This document shows, in pieces, positions 45,110-57,589 of a stretch of DNA of 64,000 bases; the first letter of the stretch is position 1, and each line of letters starts with the position of its first letter. Made by a program: the position numbers and the translations under genes. Source of the stretch: Microcebus murinus (lineage: Eukaryota > Chordata > Mammalia > Primates > Cheirogaleidae); contig NC_134122.1 of NCBI RefSeq assembly GCF_040939455.1, positions 32,530,001-32,594,000 on the forward strand. Direction: 5' to 3'. The notes under the pieces are model-generated. The model did not search any database, was not told the DNA's origin, and saw nothing but the letters and a program-made list of their open reading frames with translations.

Positions 45110-45600
45110 CATCTCCTTTAACCCTTCTGACAAGCAGTTACCTCCCGCCATCTGTCCTTGCCACCTTTCCCTTCCCCTCCAAGTCCTTTCTGTGAGTGTC
45201 TCAGTTCAGGCTTTTGTCATTGCACAGACTGTTGCAGTAGCTTCCTAATCTGTCTGCCTAATTCCAATCTGCATTTCTTCCACCTCAACTTTCAATTCAC
45301 CAGGCAGCTAGAGTGATGGCTCTAAAATGGGAATCAGGTCACATTCCCTTCCTGATGACATTTGTCAAAGGCTCCCCTTGTAGGAAAGTGGTCAAATCTC
45401 CAAAGTTAGCACACAGAGCCTTCCATAGTCTGGCCTGGGCCTCCTCTGCAGCCATAGCTGGTCACCCTACCCCACGTTTCTTCCTTTACACACATTTCTC
45501 TTACAGGAATGTCCTTATTATTGTCTTCTAATCGTCCCTCAAAACTCCTCTCAATCATTTCCTTCCCCAAGAAACTTGGTTTTATATTTGTTTTTGAAAT
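45110..45600 (+). mobile_element. L2 LINE fragment
   Basis: Sense L2 landmarks: 'gactgttgcagtagcttcctaatctgtctgcct', 'gctagagtgatggctctaaaatgggaatcaggtcacattccc', 'caaaggctccccttg', 'gagccttccatagtctggcctgggcc' and 'ctcaatcatttccttccccaag'. Confidence 0.8.
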
Positions 45601-45994
45601 AAACATCTTTACTTTCTGGCATGTTTTTCTCCTTTAAAATAAAGTCTGAAGAGAAATTGATTAATTCTGTAACTGAATTCAAAAAAATATTATGCAGTTT
45701 ATCTGAAAGATAGTTCCCGCAAATGTAAAGTTATATGGCTGGGATGCACTTGAATGAAAAATATCTGCAATTTGGATGTTAAGAGCATCCTATTTCTTTG
45801 GCAGGAGCAGGAGGCTTCTTTGGTGGAAGTTTCCGCGCTGTTGTGTATGAAAGTGCTCGTGCTTCCCCGCACCATTTGGTGCTGGGTCACTCTGAAAGAA
45901 ACAGCTTAGTAAGAAAATGCAACAGCAATTAGTTCTTCCTCAGTTCTCAAGGTCTGAAATAAAGCTAATTAGATTTGTTCACAACTCTAAGAAT

Positions 45995-46290
45995 CAGCCC
46001 ACAACAGTGATTCCCATAGGGCATTCCGCGGAGCACCAGCTCTAAGAGAAATAAGTATCATGTGAAAAGGGTTCTGTGATATAAACCGAGGAAGTATAGA
46101 GTTATCCAAAAGGAAATGATTCCCACCCCCCCAATGAAATCTCAGAAGCTTTACCCTGCTAATATGGGCTGACTGTCTCCTACAAGGGATTATAGTATTC
46201 AGAGGATCTAGATTTATTTGACTGCAGATCCTTTCTGTTGAAGACCATCTCGCACCTCTCGTGGTCTGTGGACTGCATTTTAGGCAAAGC
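45995..46290. mobile_element. hAT-Charlie type MITE fragment
   Basis: Begins 'acagtgattcccatagggcattccgcggagcaccagctct' and ends 'ctcgtggtctgtggactgcattttaggcaaagc'. The CAGTG-type start and the mirrored 'ggactgcattttag' end are typical of MER1-group hAT elements. Subfamily not fixed. Confidence 0.5.
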
Positions 46291-47334
46291 ATATTGTCTA
46301 CTGAGATGGCAGAGACTGCTCCAGATACATGTGGCTAGAATCCCAGCCTTAAGGAAAAATAGTGTTAGCTCCCATAAGTGAGGAGGAAACGCACACAACC
46401 CTTCATTACCCTTTGCCACAAATTCTGTCTTCTCAGACAGCTGCAGCGGCTGAAACCCTCCCAACAGCTGGATATAATTGACTGTGCACCTGTCTCTCTC
46501 CGAGTCAAGACGCATTACCCCAAGGCTGTATCTTGTGGGGAGGTGCTTATATGCTCTTGGTCTCTTTTGCCAGTTTTGCTGGAGGGTTGACAAGAGAAAG
46601 GAGGATGAACATGTGTAGGTGCTTGGTGTACGGATGTGAGCATGGTCAGTGGACTGGGAGGGATGTGGGCAGATGGATGGACACCGCTCAGAGCGTATGG
46701 CAAAACCACATCTGAGATGTCTGATTTAGATAACACAGGCTGACTGGAACGGCCTAGAAAATTCTAAGGTCAAACACTTGGAGTAAAATTTTAAAACAAA
46801 AGGAGGGAAGTACTTCTCCCTTTTAATCTTGTCTCAACCCTATCCTTGACTTGGCCTACAAGGTTGAAGCCTTTCTTAAAATTATAAACAGGAGAAAAAA
46901 ATACATCTGATCATACTATATAGTGTGTACATGCATTTTCTTTTACCTAAGATATAAAAAAGCTAGAATGCCTAGGTAAAAAGATTTGAACTAAGATGCT
47001 CTCCCCATGCATTTGACATTGGACTATATAGTTATTAGGCTCCTGGGAAATTGCTCAGCACACTTAGGGGACCAATGTCAAAGCAGAGGAACCTGGCAGT
47101 TGCATTAAGTAGGGGCTATCCCATACTGGGGGTTTTATGCTTTGACATTTTTAACTCACACAATAAAGCCAACGCAGCCATCGCAGAATGGTGTAACATA
47201 AGCACAGGATGCAGGCTTTGCCCTTAATCTTGAGGGCACACGTGTCTCCCTGTCAGTTTAAGAGATTGCCTTGGCCAGGGAAATGTTACAAATAAAGGGC
47301 CCTACTCAATCAGGGAAGACATTCATTTTAGGAA
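46291..47334. other. No recognised feature
   Basis: About 1 kb without an assignable repeat. Open frames at 46378-46736 on both strands are unassigned. Confidence 0.35.
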
Positions 47335-47520
47335 ACCTTGAATATTCATTAATACGAACACTTCCTTATATTCAGATAATGTTTTGTAGTTTATAAAGTG
47401 CTTTCAACATGTCATTATCTCATTTCCTTCCGACCACACCACCATGAGGCTTCAGGAAATCACTAAGTATACATTATTACCTTCATGATAGCATTCTGAG
47501 AAACAGAGGGGCCTTGCAGA
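47335..47520 (+). mobile_element. MIR SINE
   Basis: 'tttgtagtttataaagtgctttcaacatgtcattatctcatttcc', 'ccatgaggcttc' and 'tctgagaaacagaggggcc' form a degraded sense MIR. Confidence 0.6.
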
Positions 47521-47524
47521 TATT

Positions 47525-48640
47525 TACTATAGCATAACAAATATTTGTTGATTGTCATAATGTGGGCGAGCTCTGTACTGGGCTCTCAGTACTTCACAGC
47601 CTAGAAGGTGCACACACATTTAGGGGGTTGAGCAGAAAATAAACACATAACCATATAAAATATAATTTTTACAGAGTGATAAGAAATGTGGAGCCAATAA
47701 AATGGTATAATGGCTGGAGAAAAACGGGAGCGAATTGGGGAAACCTTAAATGGGTGAGTCAGTGAATACCTCTCCAAAGAGAGCTGAAGCCAAAATAATG
47801 AGAGAGAAGAACTACACATGCATTGGGTGGTCATTGGAGGGAGTCTTTTGGGAAGGGCCATCTTTGTTAGACAAGAGCATCTTTGCATGCTGATCACGTG
47901 CACCACAGTGGTGCCACCAGAGGTAGCAGCAGATGGGAAGTGGTCAGGTTCTGAATATATTTTGAAAGTAGATGTGGCAAGATTTACTGATGTGGGGTGT
48001 GAGAAAGAGATGATGTCATGGTTTTTGGCCTGAGCATCAGAAGATGGAATTGTCACTTACTGAAATATGGAGAAGTAGGAGTTTGGCTTGAGATGTCAGT
48101 TATAGATCTAAGTGGAGATATTGAACAGGTGGATATGTGTGACTGGGATTCCAGGGAGAGGTACAGGATGCAGATAGAAATTATATATCAGCATGCAGGT
48201 AGTATATAAGCCATGAAGCTGGATAAAACCACCAAGGGAAGAAGAAAAGAAGGTCCAAGGAGCGAGCCCTGGGTCCTCCAAGGTTTAGAGGTTGCAAACG
48301 GAAAAGTTGTTTCAAGGAGGGTGTGATAAATTCTGTCAAATGCTGCTGATTGTCAAGTCAGAAGATGACTGAGAATTGGCCCAGCCATTTAGCAGTGTGA
48401 ATGTCAATCACTAGTGGACAAAAGTAGCATCTGTCGACTGGTGGGAATGAATATATGGTGGGAAGGTGGGGATTGGGATTAAAAAACCAGAGACTGTGAG
48501 TAGAGATCCCTCTTTCCAGGAGTTTTGTTGTAAAAGGAACACTAATACATTTGTTCCTCCAATAACTACTGGGTGAGGAATGGGTGGTAAATCGCCCTTT
48601 AGCCATATTTCAGGCTGCAGGGAGAGCTCTGTGTAGATTC
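47525..48640 (-). mobile_element. L2 LINE, 1.1 kb antisense copy
   Basis: The longest L2 here. In reverse complement it runs from the 3' end ('acaaatatttgttgattg') through 'gtgagtcagtgaatacctctccaaagagagctgaagcc', 'gagtttggcttgagatgtcagttatagatctaagtggagatattgaacaggtgg', 'gtccaaggagcgagccctgggtcctccaag' and 'gtgataaattctgtcaaatgctgctga' to 'ctttccaggagttttgttg'. These lie in the order of the L2 ORF2 C-terminal coding part. All frames are broken. Confidence 0.8.
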
Positions 48641-49539
48641 CTTCTATGACAATGCTGGTTGGCCTTATAAGGAAGTCATAGGGAGATGAGGTTACATTAT
48701 AAACCTAGGGATATAAACAGGACTAGGGGAACAAGGGCTATTGAGACATTCAGGAAATATTAATAGCAACAGAGGGAAGCCAGCATCTCCCTGAGCCAAG
48801 GGATAAAGGAAGGAAGTGCAGTGAAAGGTGGAAGGAGGGCTCTTGCAGCCAGGCTCCGGGCAGGAATACTCTCTACAAATATTCTGAAGAGCATTTAATG
48901 AAGCAATAATTTATAGAGTGGTGTGGAGGGCTAGGAGAACCACTAAGGGGTGCTAAGTCATGCTAGGATTAACTTCTGCATTGGGTTGGCGCCCAATACC
49001 CCATGAAATGAAGCTGGAACCTATGATTTGGGTTCTAGGTCCAAGCGGGGTCTCTCCCAGCCCCTTTGTCCCTGTTATAACTCTGAGTCTGTGGACACAC
49101 TCCATGAAGTGAGAGAGTGAGGAATCAAAATGCCCTCTATTGAGGACAGCTTGGAGCTTGGAAAGACATACCCTTGTGGTAACTTTGAATCTGGCTTCAT
49201 GGGGAAAAGAGAGACCAGAGAAAGGGAAGCTAAGGCAGAAGAAACCAGAAAGGTTGATGACTGGGCTTGCACAAGGTGGGCTGGGGGGCAGGGAAAGCCC
49301 AGGCATAACTTTTATGTCTGCTATATTTTAAACATAGCAACTTTGCCTGGTAAACAGGACTCAACTAGCATTCTAGAACTTGGCCTAGGGCTTAGGGTTG
49401 AATAGGATTTCACTATTTACTTAAATTTATGTAACATGTTAACATTTTTAAAGAGACTTCACTTCAGTGAGTGTATTTGATGGCCCCCATAACTAAGTGC
49501 AACATCAGACAGGGACTTGTCATTCCCTTTCACATATTA
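48641..49539. other. No recognised feature
   Basis: Purine-rich, unassigned. Overlapping frames around 48953-49405 on both strands lack motifs. Confidence 0.35.
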
Positions 49540-49645
49540 AGATTCATTCATTTGCTCAACAGATAACCACTGAGAACCCATGAAGGGTCTGACACTGTTT
49601 TAGGTGCTGTCAACACAGTAAGAAACAAACAGACAAACAAAACTT
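49540..49645 (-). mobile_element. L2 LINE 3' end, antisense
   Basis: 'attcatttgctcaacagataaccactgagaaccc' and 'tgttttaggtgctgtcaacacagtaagaaacaaacag' are the reverse complement of the L2 tail. Confidence 0.65.
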
Positions 49646-49659
49646 ACTACCATGAATGG

Positions 49660-52110
49660 ATAAATAAAATGATCCACATATATGATGTCTATAAATGACA
49701 TACTAAACCAGAAACCCAAATAGATTTAAATTAAAAGGATGGAGAAGATATACCATGTGAATGGTAGTTGAAAGGGCTGGTGTGGCTGTACTAATATCAG
49801 ACAAAATAGACTTTAAGACAAAAAACTTTTACTAGAGAAAAAGGACATTTTATAATGATAAGTGGATAAATCCATTAAAAAAAATTGGCAATTATAAATA
49901 TTTATGCACCTAATAACAGAGTCCCAAAATACATGAAGCAAACACTGAGAGAATTTATGAGAAAAATAGATAGTTCAACAATAAAAGTTGGAGATGTGAA
50001 TATCCACTTCCCATAATGGATAGAACAGTTGGGCAGACAATTAAAGAAATAAAGAAATAAAAAATTTGAACAGTGCTATAAACCAACCAGAACCTTACCT
50101 AACAACACCAGAATACACATTCTTCTCAAGTGCAGGTAGAACATTCTCAGAATAGACCATGTATTAGGACATAAAGCAAGTCTCAGCAATTTAAAAAAGT
50201 TTGAACTCATGCAAAGTATGTTTTCCAATCACATAGAATAAAATTAGAAATCAATAAAAAAAGGAAATTTAGGAAATTACAAATATGTGGAAATTAAACA
50301 GTACTTAAATAACCAATGGGTCAAAGAAGAAATCACAAAGAAAATTAGAAAATACTTTGAGATGAATGAAAATGAAATCACACCATGCCAAAACTTATGG
50401 TTTTCACCTAAATCAGTGGCTAGAGTTAAATGTATAGTGGTAAATGCCTATATCAAAGAAGAAAGATCGCAAATCAATTACTCAACTTTCAACCTCCGAC
50501 AGGGAAGAAAAAACTAAACCCAAATCGAGAATGAAGGAAATAATGAAGTGTAGAGCAGAAACAAATTAAATAAAGATTAGAAAAACAGTAAAAGAAAACA
50601 ACAAAATCAAAAATTGGTTATTTGAAAAGATTAACAAATTTGACAAATATTTAGCTAGACTGACAAAAAAGACAGAAAACTCAAATTGCTAAAATCTGAA
50701 ATGCGAAGTGGACATCACTACCAACCTTACAGAACCTTACTGTGTGCTAGCAAATTAGATGACCTAGATGAAAAGTTGGAGGACTCCCACTTCTTGATTT
50801 CAAAATACTACAAAGTTACAGTAGTAGGAGAGTGCATTTTGAGCATAGGAATAGAAATATAGATGAATGGAATAAAACTGAGAGCACAGAAATAAACCTA
50901 TATGTCTGTGGTCAACTGAGTTTTCACAAGTGCCAAGGCAATTAAATGGGAGAAAAAATACTTTTCAATAAATGGTGCTGGAGAAATTGGATATCCACTG
51001 GCAAAAGAGTGAAGTTGGACCCCTACTTCATGCCATTTACAGAAAAATAAAATAAAAGTGGAACATAGACTTAATATAAGAGATTAAAATATAGAACTCT
51101 CAATGGAAGCATAAAACTAAATTTTTGTGACCTTGGGTTAGGCAGTGGTTTATGTATTGTACCACAAACATAAGTGACAAAAGAAAAAAAAATAGATAAA
51201 TATACTTCATCAAAATTAAGGCATTTAGGTTTCAAGGGACATTATCAACAAAGTGAAAGACAACCATATCATAAAGAAAAATAATTGTAAATTATATATC
51301 TAATAAGGGAGTTGTATCCAGAATGCATAAAGAATTCTTACAACTTCACAATGAAAGGCAAATAACCCGATTAAAACATGGGCAGAAGACTAGAATAGAT
51401 CTTTCTCCAAAGAAGGTATACAAAGGGCTAATAAGCACATGAAAAGATGCTCATCATTAATCATCAGGAAAATGCACATCAAAACCACACTGGGATAGCA
51501 CTTCACACCTGCTAGGATGGCTATAATGTTTTAAAAAGAGGCAAATAAATGTTGGCAAAGATGTGGAGAAATTGGAACTCTTGCACATCGCTGGTGGGAG
51601 TGTAAGATTGTGCAGCCGTTGTACAAAAGGGTTCAGAAGTTCCTCAAAAAGCTAAACATAGAAGTTCATTTGATGTAGCAATAACACTCCTAGGTGTACA
51701 CCCAAAAGAAATGAACACACACGTCCACATAAAAACTTGTTTGTGAATATTCATGGTGGCAGTTTTCATCATGGCTCAAAAGTGGAAACTATACAACCGT
51801 CCTTCAACTGTTGAATTGACAAGCAAAATGTGTGTGGTCTGTTCATAAGGTGGGATGTTATTCAGCCCTAAAAAGATGAAATACTGATGCATGCTACTAC
51901 ATGGATGAACCTGGAAAACATTACGCTAAGTGAAAGAAGCCAGACAGAAAAGACCGTTTATTACATAATTACATTTGTAGAAAATATTCGGAATAGGCAA
52001 ATTCATAGAGACAGAAAGGAGACTGGTGGTGGCTGGAGGAGAGTGGAAGGGAGAATGTGACTGCTAATGAGCCTGGTGTTTCTTTTAGAATGATGAAATT
52101 ACTGTAAAAG
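49660..52110 (+). mobile_element. L1M LINE, internally deleted
   Basis: A sense L1 of 2.4 kb. Endonuclease-side ORF2 text starts near 49770 ('ggctgtactaatatcagacaaaatagactttaag'). A 76-codon open segment at 50287-50517 contains NQWVKEEITKKIRKY and NAYIKEERSQINY, as expected just before the RT domain. Near 50770 the text jumps from 'aaattagatgacctagatgaaaagttgg' to the post-RT 'cttcttgatttcaaaatactacaaagttacagtag', so the RT core is missing. It then continues to ORF2's end and a 3' UTR. Stops are frequent. Confidence 0.9.
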
Positions 52111-52469
52111 CAGGTAGTGGTGAGCTTCTGGCTTAGCGCTGGAAGGTGCTAGAAGGGTAGGGCGTGCAGAGGGGGCATGGAAACTCCCTGTCCCTTTCCC
52201 CACACCTTGCCCTATGCATGCCTTCCATTTAGCTGTTTCTAAATTTCATCCTTTATAATAAATTAAAATTTGCTTATGAACCTTTGGGGAGAGCACTTCA
52301 AGTGTTCAAAGGACACTTAGAACCTCAGACCCAGAGCCTCATTTGTGATTACTGTTAAACTCAATTGAGGGATAAACATTGGAGGCATCTCGTGTTTCTA
52401 GGGTGATTCTGGGGGCCCCAACCTTTCATTTGAAACCTCGACATCCTCTCAAACACTATCTGACAGACT

Positions 52470-52610
52470 GCCATGATCATCCTGGGTCTTGCATTGAATT
52501 GTGGAGCAGATCTCTAGTCACATAACCAACACAGGAGGAGTGAATCCCTGTTGTTGTAAGCCACTGAGATTTGGGGGTTGTTGCTACAACAGGACATGGG
52601 GAAAGTTGAC
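52470..52610 (+). mobile_element. MLT1-type LTR 3' end
   Basis: 'ccctgttgttgtaagccactgagatttgggggttgttgctac' is the usual 3' end of older MLT1 LTRs. Confidence 0.6.
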
Positions 52611-52799
52611 AAGTAGCCCAAGGAAAGAGTCTCAATGCATTTCAGGGCATAGAGGAGTTCCCGGCCCACAATAAGGGCGCAATAGTGAATATTATTGCAA
52701 ACTCTGACTTTCAACACGACTTCCTAATTTGCACTCGCTTGTCTTAAATGAAAAACTTCATCCTTTGACTCTTCAAAGCCTTCTGTCCTAGACATCCCC

Positions 52800-52935
52800 T
52801 GGCCAAGGGTGGGAACTCCTGGCTTTCAGGCCTAGCTCTGCCCTGTGACCACAATCACAGGACTTGCTTTTCCTGGGGCTCTGTTTTTTCAGAGATAATT
52901 GTCAAAGTTCTTTCCAGCTCCAAGGAGCTTCTGAG
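52800..52935 (-). mobile_element. MIR SINE fragment, antisense
   Basis: 'ctagctctgccctgtgaccacaatcacaggacttgc' and 'ggggctctgttttttcagagataattg' follow reverse-complement MIR loosely. Confidence 0.45.
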
Positions 52936-53314
52936 TCTGAAGATTCCAGCTGCTGGAATCTTCCACATCAATAAACAAGTTTTATCTCCAGCAGTCCCAA
53001 AGCTGGGTGCTTTCGGGACCTTAGCTTCTCCGTCCTTTTCTTTTTTCCCAGGGTTTATGTCGGGCTTTGGCCATTGTTCGTTTTCAAAGCCATGGTGATT
53101 TTTACAGGCTTCTACAGCACGGCACTGTGTTTTTATTTTTGCTTTTCTAAAATTAAGTTAGGTCACAAAACTCTTAGAGAGAAAAAAAGATGGTTTCCTA
53201 GAAAAGGGAAAATGATGCTTTATGGGGGTTATAAAAAGTCTTCAGCTAGCCAAGTATTTCTTTTACTTAAAGGATTAAACAGAAAAACAGGGTACAATCA
53301 GAGAAGAGAGCTGA

Positions 53315-53450
53315 ACATCCGTGGTAGCCAGAGCTCTGGCCTGAGAACTGAAGTCCTGGGTTCCAGCCCTGTTTTTGCAATTAGTCAGTCAGGTGACCTT
53401 GGGCAATTGCTTGATATCTCTGAGTTTCAGTGTCCCTATATGTAACAACA
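53315..53450 (-). mobile_element. MIR SINE, antisense
   Basis: 'gctctggcctgagaactgaagtcctgggttccagccctg', 'caggtgaccttgggcaattgcttgatatctctgagtttcagtgtcc' is MIR in reverse complement. Confidence 0.75.
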
Positions 53451-53474
53451 AAAGATTTACAAATTCCAATCAAT

Positions 53475-53595
53475 CAATGGATCGAGTTAGATAGTGGTGA
53501 TGGTAGCAGGACTCTGTTACTATACTAAAAACCATGAATTGTACATTGGGAGAGGGTAAATAGTATGGTATGTGACTTACATTTCAATAAAGTTA
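53475..53595 (+). mobile_element. L1M 3' tail fragment
   Basis: 'gtggtgatggtagcaggactctgttactatactaaaaaccatgaattgtac' to 'gtatgtgacttacatttcaataaagttaatac' is the common L1M 3' ending. Confidence 0.65.
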
Positions 53596-53599
53596 ATAC

Positions 53600-53960
53600 A
53601 GAATAAATCATTGCCCTCCAAGAGCTTGCAGTCATGGGGGCATGGAAGAAAGTATCTAAAATAAGTCAGTAAATTATATACAGCATATTAGATGGTGACA
53701 AGGGCTTTGGAGGAGAAAAATGGAGCCAGGAATGGGGATGTGAATGAAGATTAGGTGGGAAGAAGTCATTTAAAAGACAATGGTCAGGGAAGTGCCCTTT
53801 GAGGACAGACTGGAAGGACAGGAGGGAGTGAGCCAGAGAGTGAGTGTTCCCAGGTGAGGGAGCAGCAAGTAGGAAGACCAGGGAGGACAGAGCCTCCAGG
53901 AGGAACAGGGAGGTCCTTGTGGCTGCTGGGGGTGAAAAGGGGGAGAGTAGAAGATGAGGA
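53600..53960 (-). mobile_element. L2 LINE fragment, antisense
   Basis: 'cattgccctccaagagcttgcagtcatggggg', 'ggtgggaagaagtcatttaaaagac', 'gtgccctttgaggacagactggaagg' and 'gagtgttcccaggtgagggagcagc' follow L2 in reverse complement. Confidence 0.65.
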
Positions 53961-54063
53961 GGTTGGAGGTGACATGGGGTGAGGGGGGAGAAGAAGGATC
54001 ACATGGGACATTATAGGGCAGCTTTCTTCTCACTGAGAACCAGAGATGGGTTTTGACCTGAGA

Positions 54064-54600
54064 GGTGAAGGAGCACAGGACATTCCACCCCAAAATATGA
54101 CTCCTTGGCAGAAAGAGTATATTGAATGAAAGGCCCTTATAAGGCGATCAACAGGCATGGAAGAGCCTCTCCCTCTATCTGCATAAACCAGTTGGGCCCA
54201 TCCAAAGAACAATGAGCTCCCTTCCCTTCCCTGTTATCTCACTATATTGCAGGAAAGAAGATCAGGAATGCAACAAGACTTGGCCCACATCATTTAAAAT
54301 ACAATGCTTTTTTTCTCTCAGATTAATGTAATTTGCAAAGAGAATCATTTATAAGTCAATCTGTTTCCCCCATCCATTTATCCTCCCTAGCAACCATTTA
54401 TTGCCCCGAATCAGAATTACCTATATTACCTCTCTCCCCCACCCCTCCAAATGGAGGATATATAAATTCCTGGCCCCCACTGGGATACCGGATAATGACT
54501 TTGTGATTCTCCCATTTGCATGGTAAATAAACCTCTTTCTCTTATTCATCGTCCTTAATTGTGAGTGGATCTTTCAGTGAACTTTCAGGGGAAAGGGGAA
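54064..54600 (+). mobile_element. ERV LTR (class unresolved)
   Basis: 'gaaggagcacaggacattccaccccaaaatatgactccttggc', 'aggcatggaagagcctctccctctatctgcataaacc', 'atggaggatatataaattcctggccccc' (TATA position) and 'catttgcatggtaaataaacctctttctcttattc' (poly(A) position) form a coherent LTR with promoter and poly(A) spacing. Confidence 0.65.
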
Positions 54601-54699
54601 ATGTCTCTCTCCCCCACAGCTGATCGGATGGGACTCTCTGGCTGCAGAAGAGAATTGACTGAAGAGCGGGGGCAGTAGAACAAGGAGGGCAGACAGGAA

Positions 54700-55023
54700 G
54701 TGATGTTCTGTGATATGTGGGCACAGGCAGCTTCCATTTCTGCAGTTTTGGGGAGCTCTGAACCACCATGTTGAACCTGAATTGTCCTGTGTGGGGGACC
54801 ATGAGGCCCCTTGAGAGAAGGAGCCTTCCTGGCTTCTGGATTATTCTAGGCACAGCTACCATCTGGCTGCAATCACACAAGAGACCACAAGCCACAGGAG
54901 CAGAAGAGCCTCCTAGATGACCCACATACTTGAAAGATAATAAGTGATCATTATTGCTTTAAGTCTCTAAGTTTGTTTTCTTTGTTGTTGTTTTTTTGCA
55001 GCAATAGATACTCGAAACAGAAA
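54700..55023 (+). mobile_element. MLT1-type LTR
   Basis: 'ttattgctttaagtctctaagtttgttttc' and 'gcagcaatagatactcgaaacag' are the ending of older MLT1 LTRs; the upstream 'cacgccaccatgttgaacctgaattg'-like text fits its middle. Confidence 0.55.
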
Positions 55024-55529
55024 TGTAATCACATAATCTCAAATAATTGACTTTACTAATATTGCTAGTAAAGTGGCCTTGCAGGTATCACATATGGTCA
55101 TGCAGAAGGCCCCTTATCTTGTGATATGGGAATTGAGACTTGCGGTGCTTTTACTGGGTAATTTTCCCAGATTTGTGATTCCAGAATGACTATAAACATT
55201 ATTTGCCCCTTATGCATTGTTTAAAAAACTGGTTCCACTAACATGATTTATGGGCAGACTTCCTTTTTCATCTTGTATACCATATTTCCTGCCTTATGCT
55301 TGGTGTTCATTAAACAGATGCTCTGTTCTATATAAAGGGTAAAATGAACTAGGCTTAAAAGCCATTTTAAAGGGGCTTATTATGTTTTGATGTGTTGTTT
55401 TGAAACCATGGACACTTGGGCACGGGGTTTGTAATGCTGAAAAACAAACCAAAGACTCCTGGGAAAAAATGGTACATTAAACACATGGGTGTAATTTAGC
55501 TCCATCTTGAAACTCCACTTAATCTACAT
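55024..55529. other. No recognised feature
   Basis: Unassigned AT-rich sequence between two MLT1-type LTRs. Confidence 0.4.
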
Positions 55530-55936
55530 TTTATAGACTGAATTGTGTCCCCGGCCAAAACTCATATGTTGAAGTCCTAACCCTCAGTTACTTAGAATGT
55601 AACCAAATTTGGAGGTGTCTTTAAGAGATGATTAAGTTAAAATGAAGCCTTTAGGATAGGTACTGGTATCCTTAAAAACAACAACAACAACAACAAAAAA
55701 CTGGACATACAAAGAGATACCGGGGATGTGTGCACAGAGAACAAAGACCATGTGAGCACACAGACAGAACATGGGCATTTGCAAGCCATAGAGAGAGGCC
55801 CCAGAATCGAATCAACCCTGCCATCACCTTGGTAGTGAACTTGTAGCCTTCAGAATTACGAGATCATTAATCTATATTGTCTAAGCCACCCAGTCTGTGA
55901 TATTTTGTTCTGGCAGCCATAGCAAACTAATATATT
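55530..55936 (+). mobile_element. MLT1-type MaLR LTR
   Basis: 'atagactgaattgtgtccccggccaaaactcatatgttgaagtcctaaccctcag' at the start, then 'gaccatgtgagcacacagacagaacatggg', 'ctgccatcaccttgg' and the end 'gtctaagccacccagtctgtgatattttgttctggcagccatagcaaactaata'. An AAC microsatellite sits at about 55676-55696. Nearly full length. Confidence 0.85.
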
Positions 55937-55959
55937 ACAGAAAAGGAATTTTTAAAGTC

Positions 55960-56500
55960 CTCATTCTGGTTGTCTATTGTTGTGTGACAGGCTATCCAAA
56001 AATTTAAAAACTTACTTTTATTTTGCTAATGATTGATTTATGGTCAGGAAATCAGGAAGAACTTGGCTGAGCAGCTTGATGTCTTCCATATGCATCAGCT
56101 GGAGTTACATAACTGCACCTAGATGCCCCTTTCCCAAGATAACGCCCTCACCTGGCTGCTGACATGCTGCTGAATGTTGTCTGGGACTTCAGCCTGGCCA
56201 GTTGGTGGGGGCCCTTGAGTTACCTCCACATAGGCCTCCTCAAGACCACTTAGGCTTCCTCACAATATGGCGTCTGGACTCCAAGAGTGAGTGTTCCAAG
56301 AGAAAGGAAGGAGAACTCTAAACCAGGAGCCTCTTAAGGCATGATGGTAGAAAGTGGTAAATGGTCACTTCTGCCGTATTTTATTGGTCAAGCAACCACT
56401 AAGACCAGTTCAGACTCAGGGGGGAAAGGATTAAACTCCACCTCACAATTGGAGGAATAGCAAAGAATTGTGGCTAGCTTTGATCCACTATGGACGTAAT
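55960..56500 (-). mobile_element. Old mammal-wide LTR repeat, antisense
   Basis: 'ggttgtctattgttgtgtgacaggctatccaaaaa', 'ggtcaggaaatcaggaagaacttggctgagcag', 'acaatatggcgtctggactccaagagtgag' and 'taaactccacctcacaattggagg' follow a very common repeat read in reverse complement. The exact family name is uncertain. Confidence 0.5.
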
Positions 56501-57094
56501 CCCACAAATCTGGGGAAAACAAAGGAGAAAACAAAAACAAAATTTTGGAAGATGGCTCAGAAATAAACTTATTTACAAGACCTGAGAAAGCTTAATTTTT
56601 AAATAGGTGGGAGGAAAGAGTAGAGTTAACTCAATATACTGTGTAGTATCTTCAAAATTCTTAGGTATGGAGGCCCCAAGTACTTCTGGAACTGGAGGTA
56701 AAAGTGCAAGACTGAAATAAAGATGAGTTGTAAGCTGTTGAAGAGACATTGACTCCCACACCTCATCCTCAGTCTAGGCTGCTGAATGACTGCCTTGACA
56801 CTCTACCTTCCAAACAGCAAAGGGGATGTTGATTCTTCGGAGAAGATGAAAACTATAGTCTCTGTAATGGAATTAGTCAACTGAAGGCAGGAATGCTTTA
56901 CTAGAAACATTACCATTAGGTGATCACATGTATAAATTGAATGCTGGGACACGAACCCTTCTTTTCTTCATGCCCCCTCCTTGTTTTTCTAGAGGGGTGG
57001 CAGTCAGGCCTTTGAACCCTCTAGGAATCGGTTCCACCAGGTCTTGTCTGGGAGACTCGCCAGTCCAACAGCTAAGTCATAGTTATTTAAGGTG
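56501..57094. other. No recognised feature
   Basis: Unassigned sequence; no gene or named repeat supported. Confidence 0.4.
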
Positions 57095-57487
57095 GGAGGG
57101 TACTCTGGACAGAATGATATTCCCTTCAAAGTGATATGTGGAAGCCCTAACCCCCAGTATGATTGTGTTCGCACATGGAGACTTTGGGAGCTAATTAGGT
57201 TAAATGAGGACATGAGGTTGGGACATCTCACGGTGGCATTAGTGCTCTTAGAAGAAGAGAAGAAGAGATATTAGAGCTCTCTCCTCTCTCTATCTCTATC
57301 ATTCTCTCTCTCTCTCTTTCTCTTCCCTCCATGTGAGGACACAATAAGAAGGCAGCCAACTGCAAGCCAGGAAGAGGGCCCTTGACCTTGGATTTGCCAG
57401 CCTCCAGAAGAAATAAATGTCTATTACTTAAGCCACCCAGGATGGTATTATGGTATTTTGTTATAACAGCCCAAGCATACTAATAAA
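57095..57487 (+). mobile_element. MLT1A-type MaLR LTR
   Basis: 'ggacagaatgatattcccttcaaagtgatatgtggaagccctaacccccag', 'tagtgctcttagaagaag', a TCTC-rich centre, 'ccatgtgaggacacaataagaaggcagccaactgcaagccagg' and the end 'taagccacccaggatggtattatggtattttgttataacagccc'. Confidence 0.85.
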
Positions 57488-57589
57488 AGGGTATATTTTA
57501 TCATTTTTACTCCATCTTAGCCTGAAGATGAATCACTATTGATTGATTTTTGAATGTATAAACAACTTTAGACTCTTAGAATAAGCACA

